Part shown: positions 31,001 through 43,000 of the stretch, in pieces
Position numbering within the stretch: position 1 is the first letter of the stretch
Layout: each line of letters opens with the position of its first letter
Assembly (NCBI GenBank): GCA_002633005.1
Contig: NMRA01000416.1
Coordinates: 35,631 to 99,630, forward strand
Origin: Phoronis australis
Taxonomy: Eukaryota > Phoronida > Phoronidae
DNA: 64,000 nucleotides
Reading direction: 5' to 3'
Notes under the pieces: generated by a model
The model's input: only the letters and a program-made list of their open reading frames with translations
What the model was told of the DNA's origin: nothing
The model's database searches: none
Position numbers and translations under genes: made by a program

Positions 31001-34000
31001 AATTTTCTCAACAAAAATAACTTCTCAACGAAAATTTCTTTGCTTTTAGCATGGTTTGAGTTGCTTAATATTTTGTAAAGTTTGAGCCTTTGCAGCAATA
31101 TGATAATCCTCTGGAAGGCAGAAATATGGCAATTATAGCATTTTTTCATCCCCAATTAAAGAATTTTTACCATAGTGATGTCAGTAGCATTCCTTATTGA
31201 AGAAAAATCTTGTTAGAATGGACACACTTGTTATTCCTTATCATTTTTCTCAGTCTGAAACCTGAGTGGGTTCTGATTATATCCTCCAGGTGGCGTGTAG
31301 CTGGCCAGTAGTGCCTCAACTTATGACACCAACAAGACTGTGTCAGCAAATGTGGCAAATAAAGAACTTAAAATCAGCTTGTGCGTGACTGAATGACTCC
31401 AATCTCAGGTTTTGTAGGTGGATGAGATGGGCTGAAAAATTCATAGCTAGGATTGTGTACTCAGGGTCCTGGAGTGTCGGATCTATACCAAATAATATAC
31501 AAAATGCTCATAAAGTTTTGAAGTGAAAAGCATTCTACGCCTTTTTGGATACTTTAAAAATTGTGTTATAACTGATTAAAAATGTTCTTGCTTTAAGGCT
31601 GATAAACCACGCCTAATATCAAAAATGTTTGGCTTGTACCACTTAACTATTATGAAATAATTCTTGAACTATTCCTTAGTCAAATTAGATGTTTTCTGGG
31701 TTGTGAAAGAACTGACAGCTAGTTGTTGCTTGAGACCTGGCTCTAGATACAAGATGGCTTGTCAAAATGGTGTCTCGTTCTCTACCTAGTGTGGGTTCAA
31801 GCGATAACCAACTATCATTTTCTTCCTAGCCTACACACAACTTCTCATCTGAATTAACCAGTTTAATAGTGTTAAGTAATCAAAACCAATATTTTTGATA
31901 GAATGAGGTATTGTATCCGCTTACAATATTTGGGTGGTTTCAGATATTTTCAGTATAATATCGGCATGATACAAGTATTGATATAGAAGCCAGAGTATTT
32001 GGTATCGGTATCGAAAGAGGATTTGTATTGAGTTGGCATTATATGTTGTGTTATCCTGCTCAATTGTAAATGTGGCTGCGTGTCCATTACACAACGGACA
32101 CTATGTAATCCACAGCTCATTGGTCTTGCTCTGTTGTCAGTTTTTTACAATTTGATGAATATTAGTATAATTACAATGCAATTTTTTATGTGTTGCAACC
32201 TTTTCCTCATTTTTGCAACTAATGCCACATTGTTGATGATAACAAAAAAGTGTAGAAAAATGATTGGCACTTGCAAAACGTTTAACTCTGGGTATAGAAA
32301 TGCATTCATCCTTTAGTGCCCTGTGTGTCCTAGATAATTGCTGTGTTTTTCAACTTAGCTTTAAACTAAAATTGTAACATTAGAGGGCTGTTTCTGTTTA
32401 TCCATGTATTGGAAAAACAATTTTATCTAGCTAAGAACCACTCTGCCTGTGTTGGTCATATGTGTATCAAATTACATCTGGACACATCTGATTTGGTGCC
32501 ATTGGTTGATCAAGGTTGTTTAAGGGAGAGGGAGGACGGGGGAGGGGGGGGTACAGCAATTTCCAAAGGATTTTTTCTCCTTGTAAGCCCTAAAAGCAAC
32601 ATGCTGACAGAGTTTTTGTCTTTGTGCGTGTCTGCTTATATGGAGTTGTGAAACTGATGGTTTTTGTTTCGTCAGTTATCAGTTTGTATATGGTGTCAAG
32701 CAAGTATTATTTTCATCTTTGCTTGCATTGCATTCTCAAAAAGGCAATGAAAAATGAAGTTCTTAATTTGGCTCCTATTTAGAATGTACGCCCTAGGTTC
32801 TATTTCTGGAAACAAAAATTGAGATGATTGGAATAGTTGAGATGATAAGCTGAGAAATAGCAAGTGTTTATTTAAGGTGGAAGTACTGGCCTTATCACAT
32901 GATATTAATCATTTTTAGCAAAAGTTGTTAACCTTGTACCTTTAGTACATGTTAGGTTAACACAAGGGTTGAGCATATAGCAAATGTTTTTTAGTTAATG
33001 TGTAGAGATACTGATTTTTGTGCAATAACCAAAAATGGACGGATTTCGGACTGAATTGACATATTTCCTGAGCAGATACTATAATTCTAATAAGTTTGGT
33101 TGTTTATTATCAACATTTAAGAATGGAATCAAGTTCGACAGAAATTCATGTCGCAAGTCAATCCACAATAGTTCAAGTACCGTAATCGTTCGGGTTAACG
33201 CCCATGCTCAGTTAACCGCCCACCCCCTACTTTAGGTGAATTTCGATTTAACCGCCCACTGCTCAGTTAACCGCCCCCCTGCTATTTTTGAAGATTTCCA
33301 ATTAACCGCCCACTGCTCGGTTAACCGCCCATCCCCTACTTTTGACGATTGGTGATTACCGCCCTGTGCTAATAGGAAANTTGCATTCTCAAAAAGGCAA
33401 TGAAAAATAAAGTTCTTAATTTGGCTCCTATTTAGAATGTACGCCCTAGGTTCTATTTCTGGAAACAAAAATTGGGATGATTGGAATAGTTGAGATGATA
33501 AGCTGAGAAATAGCAAGTGTTTATTTAAGCTGGAAGTACTGGCCTTATCACATGATATTAATCATTTTTAGCAAAAGTTGTTAACCTTGTACCTTTAATA
33601 CATGTTAGGTTAACACAAGGGTTGAGTATATAGCAAATGTTTTTTAGTTAATGTGTGGAGATACTGGTTTTTGTGCAATAACCAAAAATGGACGGATTTC
33701 GGACTGAATTGACATATTTCCTGAGCAGATACTATAATTCTAATAAGTTTGGTTGTTTGTTATCAACATTTAAGAATGGAATCAAGTTCGACAGAAATTC
33801 ATGTCGCAAGTCAATCCACAATAGTTCAAGTAGTTGTTCAGTCTTTCTGAAGGTGGCACTGTCCGCTTTTCAGTTTTTTTTAATTAAAACATCGTGTGCA
33901 GCATAACTTAATGGAACTATGGCAATTCCCAGATCATTTTTATGTTTTATTATTTAGCACTTGGAAAAAGTAAAACGGAATTTTGCCAATTTACAAATGT

Positions 34001-37000
34001 TTGCCAACTAAGTTCAGTGAATTCATGGTGCTACGAGATACCTGCTGTTTCTTTTTTATCTTCAATTCTTTTTAAATCCTTTTTATTTTAACTGAAAATA
34101 TGAGGCTTTTGTTTACATTTAATTACTTATTGTTCTTTTTTCTTTATTGATACAGTCATAGTCCATGATATTAAGCTGTGTTGTATCTAGTGTTTATTTT
34201 AGCCAGCTGGTGTCACCACCAGATCAATGTATTTTTAACTTAATACATAATAAAAGTGTTTCTTTTACATATTTTATTTCCACAACTCAGTTCATTCGTG
34301 GGTTGTGAAAACAATCGTTAAATCTGGCTATGAAAAATTATTCAACTGACGTCAGTTGCTCTTATTAAAAATGCAGCGTCGGGTTGGCAACAATGTGTAT
34401 ACGCATGCTTACGCAACAATCGGGAGTTCGACCTTTGACAAAATGGGTCTTGGTATATTTTCCAGGAGTATTATAAGCGTGAAAAGAGTGTACATCTTAA
34501 GACAGTCTGAAGTCACTTGATGATCTATTGATTTTCTCTTAGGATCATCTCAGACTAATGACCAAAGTATGACCACCTATTGTTTACTCATAGATTTCCA
34601 CCTCCACAACAGTGTCAAATGATTTCTTTGAGAAGGATCTTCTCTTTATCAATTATGTGTACAACATTCTTGTTCAAAATTTTTCAGAAGTTGTGTGCGT
34701 AAGCCATGCGCTTACCATAATAGTTGATCACTCTAGGGCTACCTTGACATCAGTCTTCACTTGTGAGTCAATTAAAACTTCAGTGGATGACAGACAATGA
34801 CTTGTAATATGGGTATCACAAGAATTTTTTGCCAAACTAGATTGATCTTTACTCAGTTTGTGAGTTATGTACTTGCTGGGAGCTAGCATCCATGAAGACA
34901 TGGGCACTTTTAGGTAAATCTCAGTCGTGTAATTTTAGGATGGACGCTAAGCAGAGCATAGCGCTTAAAAGTTAGAATTGGAAATTTCTTGGGTGGGATG
35001 TGGGTGGAGCATGGCTGTCAAAGTGGACAAATACGGTAATGCAAAATTTAATTATGAAATACCAATATATAGTATGCATGGTCTTTCTCTGACTGGAAAT
35101 TGTCCATTAATTGTGAATTGGCTAATTTTTTAAATATACAGTATTTATTTCAATACCAAAGTTTCTGAAAGAAGATTAATTTAATGTCACTTTTGGGTAA
35201 GAAGCCACCAAACTCATCTGGTTTAACGTCAGGTCCCATCTTGGGAACAGGTGAACCGCCACTGGTCGGGATTTCGGTGTCTATGTGGTCATTGTCACGT
35301 GCACTCTTGATTGTATGCCAGAGCAGGCCCACTGCTTGTTGTGATACCACCTCTGAGATAAGATAAGGCACCTGAGATCCCCTACACAAACAGCCATAGC
35401 GGATAAGGTTGAACAGAATCTAATTTATTTTAGACCTACTCTGTATCTCCTCTGCTCGATATCCATTTGTTGACAGTCATTAACCAATCCGAAGCACATT
35501 GTCAGCAAGAACTACCGTAAACGTTCGGGTTAACGCCCTGTGCGGTTACATTGGCGAAGCCAAAAAATCGGGTGGGCGGTTAACCAGACATGGGCGCTTA
35601 AACGTGAAATTTCAAGAAATCGCGGGTGGGCGATTACTACGACAGACAACCAGGATGGGTGGTTAATCTTACCTCATGATCCCAGTCCCTACAGGTAGTT
35701 GGAACGCGTAGCACTTTTCTGAGCTTTATCGGCACGTCGCCAAATGATGGTAAAAATGTCATAACAGCGGATGATCCCAACAAAGGTTCAGTTGCCCTCA
35801 GATTAATTATTTCAGTTAAATGTATAAAATTGCTGAGTAATAGCACGTGCCGTCCTGCAGTCTTGTTAGAGCTGTACCTGTAGAGCGCAGACGACCAGTG
35901 ACTATGCAGTGCTCCTCTTGGATTGCACCTATCCTCACGTGGTGACAGTGCAAAGTGCCCGCGTGCAAGCTTCATGTGCTGCATAGGTCACAGCAGTCAT
36001 GTGTTAGCTGTCAAGTTCTGAGTTAGAGAGCAGTTTTAAATTATTTGTAATAAAGATTGAAAAACCAATTCAGGTGTTTTTTGTGTTTGGGATGTTTGTG
36101 TTCGAGACTCTATGATTCAATATTTTCAACGTAAGGTTCTGTGGCTGTTATATTTCGACCGCCTGGCAGAGGTAGGCAGACATAAGCCAGTCGTCAATCA
36201 AAAGTTACCGCAAAGGCATTACTCAAAAACAAGTATTTGAGATCTTAATTTTAAAAAATATGAACACTATGAATGGGATGAATCTGAGGAAGAAGTAGTT
36301 CATACATGTACCTGCATCGGTAAAAATGATTCAAAGACGAAGCCTCCATTATTCGGGTAACCGGCACAAGTGGTTTGTTACAACGAGATAAATATAACTA
36401 GAGTTGACATCACATGGTTTTCGTTGAGCGGAGTGGTCCGCCATCTTGCTGATGAACCATAGTAGGTCATGATGCCCGTGTATTGTGCAGCATTTAACTG
36501 CGTAACTGCACACTGCATCATTCAATACCTGTAATGTAAGGCAGAAGCTCATTTTGTTCAAAGGCCAGTGAATTTTATGGTGGTCCTACAAAAACAGCAT
36601 ATTTGGTTCCAATTGTGATTTTGTGAAGTTGATGCGATGTGCTAGTTTTAAGTTGTCCAAATTTTGGAATAAAAAATTCGTATTATGCCAGCTTGAAGTT
36701 CAGAATGGGTCGGTATACGTTTTTCCCTGCATCGCTTGATGTCGTCTGAAATGGTTCAGTCTCTCTTTCCCCCTGTGTCACCTGATGCCAGCTGAATTTG
36801 GTCGATTTTTTCTGTCTATAAAAGGAGTCGGTGGTTTTCAAAATGACCCATACACAGGTCAGAACCAATTTTGTAATTTTTGACCTTTTCAGGTTTCAGC
36901 TACGGAATTTGTTTGAATTCCTGGCCAAAATCTTTGAAAAGGAGTGGATGCTTGTTGATGAAAATAACGATTTGCATTTTTCTTAATTCGCATATAATTA

Positions 37001-40000
37001 TACCTTTGAAGCTATGTGCAACTGTTTTGAGCTGAAAATATAATTCAAATAAGACAAAATTGCAGGGGAGAATTAAACAGCAAAAACAATTGTTCATCTC
37101 ATCTCCTCTCTAGAAAGCTGTGTCTAGTTTTTAGTGTTAACTTGCGAAGTTAAAAAACCTTAAACCTGTTGAACCCTGAAGTGGACATTAGCAAACCATG
37201 TTCTTCAGCCGGGGCTAGTTCGAATGGATAAGTCAACAGGAAATGGACTTACCGTAATCGTTTGGGTTAACGCCCATGCTCAGTTAACCGCCCACCCCTA
37301 CTTTAGGTGGATTTTCGATTTAACCACCCACTGCTCGGTTAACCGCCCCCCTGCTATTTTTGAAGATTTCCANATTTGTGTTGAATACATGAAGTTTTAA
37401 AGAACATACGAACAGTGCAATGCGTTGTTTTTACACGCCATGGTAACTGGTTATTAGTGACTGTTTTTATTTTTTTAGTTGGTTTTAGCATTGCCTTCTC
37501 TGTCGGCCAAGCTACTTTTAAGATAATTATGTAAAATGACAGATATCTTCTCACGGGAAGAGGGCATATACCAACGATTTTTGGACGGCGCCAACTACTG
37601 TGGCGCCTCTTAGTGGCAGTTTTGTTTTTGTTTTGTGTGAGTTTTTGTAGTATTGCAATATGATAATGATGATTGAAATAAATTGAAACCTGTTTGGAAT
37701 GGCATCTCAATTAGCTGTTTGGAATGACATCTCGATGTGTTGTTTCTGAGTTCAAATGTTTTTGTTACCCTTGTCATTCTTAATGTGTTATTGATGGAAA
37801 ATCTGCGATTCCACCGCATGATGCGCAGATCCAAGGGGGTACTTTGGTATAAACATTAACATTGTGTGTACTTTATTTAAAATTCTGAACCCACCCAATC
37901 ACTGCTGTATTTTGACACAGGGTCTGTGATACAATGGTTTAAATTTTGAGACAGTAGAGTGTCAAAATGTACGCAATTACGTTTCCACTTAGGATAAACA
38001 CCCAAAGTATCACTGAGGGTATCACCAACAGTCTTACAGATTTATTTGTGACGGCGCAAACATCGAATACAGGCTAAGACAATTTTTCCATTTTCATAAA
38101 ACGCGTGTACATGTTCTTGGTTGATACAACCTGAAGTAGACAATTACAGCCAGTTTTAGGGACTGTCTATCCAAGCATATGGTACTTCGGTGGCCAGCAG
38201 TGTTTCAGGGAAATTCATAGGCAGATTTATGAGGGTGGGCCCGGGCCACCCCTCCCCTTCGCTACCGGAAAAAATAAAACAGCAAGAGCGTGAGGAAATA
38301 TTTAGTTCATTTACAAACCCCCGTACTAAACATGCGGTTGAAACAAGATATAACAGTGTGTGCAGTTTTAGTTTGTGTTTGCATGTGTTTGTGGGGTGGC
38401 TCAAACCAGATTGCAACTGTCCAAGTCAGATCGCCGACGCAATCGGTTTCCCGTCTTTTTGTTTTTTTCCCTGAGCTACATTTTAGGCTGGGTGCGCCCA
38501 CACAATCATGCTTTGTGCGATTCCCGGAGACAAAATGTTGGACCCGCCCTCTTTTGATATCCTGGATCCGCAACTGAAATTTCAGTTCATCTTGTTTCAA
38601 GGTTGAGGGGAAGTTCATAAAATTACATGAGGCATTAAATATGATCGCTTTGGGCTAAAGCTGACAAAAGTTAACTTCATGTATATTTTAGGAATGCAAT
38701 GGTTGATGGGAGTGTCTCCTTTCCTGCTGATCATCTTATGTGGCTTATAAACTACTAGTAATCAAGTTCAGTACAATTATAAGCTTAACAAAACGAGTTA
38801 AGAACTAGATTCTCACGTGGTTAATGAAGCCATCGAGGTATTTTTAAACAATTATAAAAACTATGCGGTGTAATTCATAAACCGGCAAGAAATCCCAGGC
38901 CATAACGGCAGCGATTCCTGGTCAAATAATTGGGGAATTATGTCTTTTCACAGCCTTATAATGACCGTTTAGGCAACGCATGGGTCACATGTTTATATTG
39001 CTTCATGTCACCTCGATAGTATTTAAAATTTCAAATTTTTTCTAAAAATTCCCTGGCTTCCATAAGGCCACCGTGCTTTTGTTTACATTTTGTTCATCAT
39101 CAATATGGCAGACCGCGTATCACGCGCTGTCTGGCTTTCAAGTATAGTTGTTTCACCTCAATGTATATAGCTCATTGGTTTGTTATACGACTAAATTAGT
39201 GACGAGTTCCAACCAGCAAAGCGTCCTTACCGAGTCGATGTTGTTGCAAACGCGACTTGGCGCTAGGCATAACAAGCTGCAGGTCGCATTGGCGACCTGA
39301 ATTTTGAAAATGTGAGCTGTGATTTTAGTCATTTTGTATTTAGTCGTAACATGCAACCTGGTATTTCCAATGTATGGACCACGGCATGCATATGTGATAA
39401 AACGTCACAAAACAGCGATGTTTCTATTCATTGTTATGTTAAACGATCAACTTACCAAATTTTGTGGTGGAAAAACATATTTTTTATTTTACATGGAAGA
39501 TTTCCAGATTATCCGATTATAATATCACCTACAATATCGTACTGCGACATTGTTTGGGCCCGCTGTTTGCGCGCAATGTCCCCACAAACGATGCCGACTT
39601 GGAAATGGCGGCAAGTAATATAACGGCCTGTTTCAATATGCGTCTCGTTTTTTTATGGCAAAAGACAGCGGCAAACAAATTCTCAAAACCTTCTTTCCGG
39701 GGTTGAGCATGCGCATATGAGTCACCTGTCACTCACATACGTAGTCAAGGTAACTTGCACTCCAGAACTCTCGTGCGCACACCACCTCAAAGTCGCACAT
39801 CAAAAGAGAACAGTGACAGTACAAAGTTTAAGAGTATAGCGGCTTGACTGTAGGTTTAAGCTGACTGGGTGTTTATTTGACACTGACTGAACTTGGGCCT
39901 CCTGCCGTTTTAAAAAAACAACGTTCCCCAAAACTGCGACGTGAAGTATCAGTTCTGATATTTCGCGGCTTGATGTTCCTTAGGCCCGAGGGGTTCATCC

Positions 40001-43000
40001 CCTCCCCCACTACTGCCAATTTTCAGTCAGTTGTAGATATTTCAGACTCGAATGGGAAGTATTTTGTTCCGGCCTGAAACTAGCCAATGAAGAAACAATA
40101 TTACTCGGGAGGGCTAAAAGGGTAGGTGGAAACAATATTCACAAAGTTAAGGTTAATTCTTCAAAATCCGAGAGCTTCCCACCTAAAGCGAATTACGAGT
40201 GTTGGCAAGACCATTGTTAAGTTTCTCTGGGTTTATTTTTTCGAATTTATGTTTTATCTAGAGCACAGCAGATGGAAACTTAGCGTGGCAGACGGCTTCG
40301 CTAAAATTGTATGTATTGAAGCCGGCGGGGTTCTTACATTTGCGAATATGGGAAGAAAATAAAGCGACAAAGCGTTCAATAAAATGTTACTTGTATTATA
40401 ATTCACATTGCCAAACCACGGTCTCTGACGCTGTCGTTGCACTCTTTGTTACCATAGATTTTTATCTAAAAATGGGTAATCGCGCGTTTCCTTAGCACTC
40501 GCCGCATAAGCATCAATCTTCAAAAGTCGGGGATGGGTGCTTCACTGAGAGGTCGGCGCTTAACTGGAAATCTTCAAAAATTGCAGAGTGGCAGTTAACT
40601 GAGCAGTGGGCGGTTAAATCGAAAATCCACCTAAAGTTGGGGATGGGCCTGAACGTTTACAGTAACCTATTCTGGCGACATACTTCTGTGTCTGTTATTA
40701 TTTTTTTACTACAACCATTCTTATATGGCACTAATGACTAGTCTACCATAGCAGAGGCACCATGATAGAATAGAACGTGATCGTTTTATTGAAAGTTTCT
40801 TATGGTAATGATTATTAGCTCTTTCCTTTTCCTAATTTCGTTTTTAAATGATGAAATCCAGTTATGTTGGTCTTATTTCAACCCCATGCTGTTTCCTACT
40901 TGGTTTTATCTTGGGAGTGCATTCACATCCACTTGAATTTTGACAGGGGCTCTGAAACATTTTCTACTTGTTTTTTAAAACTAAATTACTACACAAGAAA
41001 ATGACGGCTTGAATGCGGATGTGACTGCGGCAACAGTCACAACTACCAATTTCATGTAAACAGCTAAAATTTACTTTCTGTGTACTTCTGGTTCCCTTAG
41101 CAAATTTGATATTGCTGTATGAAGTTACGGTAAAATCTCCCCAGCAAGTGAAAATTTACTTATAATCAATTTTTCCATGAAACTTGCAGTACCAAATTAA
41201 ATGATTTTTCATATTAAAAAAAGCATGAAAGTTTTGAGTTGAGGTAACAAAATACTGAAAAATTAAGTCAAATACTGGAATTTAAGTTAGCGACGTTTCG
41301 TCCGTCTCTATGGACTTCAGCTTGGCTAGTGTTGTTATTATCGTTCTAGCTAACAAGTGGCCACCAAATTCCAGTATTTGACTTTACTTTTCTGTTTTCA
41401 TGTTCAAGTTATGTACCAGAGCTACCATAAAACAAAGTTTTAAAAAAATGTGGGCATTTACAACAATGTGAGGACTGAGGAGCCCTTAAAAAATAAAAGA
41501 GCTTTTCTGACAAATGATTTTGGTCTGAAATTGGTAAAAACCGTCAGAATCTGAAAAGTCTTCCGTAACCTATTTTTATCAATCCCCTGAAGGCTCGTGG
41601 CAAAATTTTAAATTAATTACTGGCATTGAATATCTCCTTGGCAAAATTTTAAAATTAATCACTGACATGAAATCTCTCCGCCTTTCATGCTGGTTGATGC
41701 GTTGACAGTGCTGTTGTTACCTTGCCTTTACAACACCAGGTCATTAGCATGACCAATGAGAGGCTTGTACCCAACCATAGCTTTTCTCCAGGTCTTAATG
41801 TCCTCTTCAAATCTGATTACAGTTAATGCATGAAGAGTCCTGAGCTTATGATATTGTTAGCATGACTGACTGTAATTTAGGTGTGGGCTTTGTGTGCAGC
41901 CTAGGTCTATGTCGTAGGTGACTTGATAAACATTTTTGCTATGGTAGAACGTCAACAGAAATAATTTGCTCAAATAACTTAACAAGCCTGGATTCTAACG
42001 TTGTTCTGCATGCCCTCTGTTTCCCAAAACATTTTCAGGTGGTTGCTATGGCACAGAACTTGAACATGGAAAAACATTAATGTGGTGCTACACATGGGTC
42101 ATGGAAAATGTGAAAATGCATTTTCACTTGTCGGCCATGTTGTGTTTAACTGGTGAAATTTTGCTGTAATTGTGCATTAAAACAGCAATAAAGGAAAAGG
42201 ACATAGCAGAAGACATTAATTTGACAGAGATAACTGGATAAAATGGTATTAATAATGTTACAACATGAATTTTGCAAACCAAAGAGATTCCAAGTTGATC
42301 ATGTAGTTGTTTTGAAACATGACAAAATACCTTTTCTTTTACAGATGGGCATATTTTGAATTTAACTCTCCTTTCTGTGGAGGTACAAAAATGCATTGCA
42401 GGATTGTCTTGGTTTTTGAATGATCAGGGTCGGGCTCATTAACACTGGTGTATAGCCGGAAAACCAAAATCTTGAGCGAGATATCACCGTTGATTTTCAG
42501 TGACAGCATGTGATTTTGGCTAGATTTTTCTCGCCGCAAGACAGTTATTTCACTAAATCCAGGTCTCTGACACAAGATCACGTCACTAACTCGGTTCTTA
42601 GCTGCGGTGGACAAAGATGGGTATATTGCACCCCAACCTACAGAGTGTCAGGTTTGTGGCAGAGTGGCATCATCATATTTTGGAATGCGGCTACTTTGAT
42701 GAGAAATATCAAATTTTACAGGTGAGGCCAAAAAAGTGTCTACGCAGAGTTCTGGCAACAACAGTAAAGGTCTCTACTGCACATGCTCACTGGACCAAGA
42801 GCAAATTTTTAGAACCGAAGTTGTTGACAAATCTACAGGGTGAGTCACATGGTGATTGCATACTTGGTAGCTTGTATTGTGACACCGCCTGTCAGGTAAC
42901 AAGTAAGCTGGTGTTGAGTGCTTTTCTTTCTTGTGTCCTAAAACTAGAAAGAAGTCAGCACTGGTGTAGAGAGAAGTAATTTACAGGGTGAACACAAAAT

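Noticed and set aside
35150-35984. GC-richer segment with open frames on both strands in RASA intron 1
   Set aside because: No recognisable domain, no consistent exon boundaries; could be an old repeat.
36472-36534. [10 protein letters not shown]-type THAP-like start downstream of CCGCCATCTTG
   Set aside because: Only about ten residues match; the frame stops soon after, and no second exon with the Trp or C-x-x-H part was found nearby.
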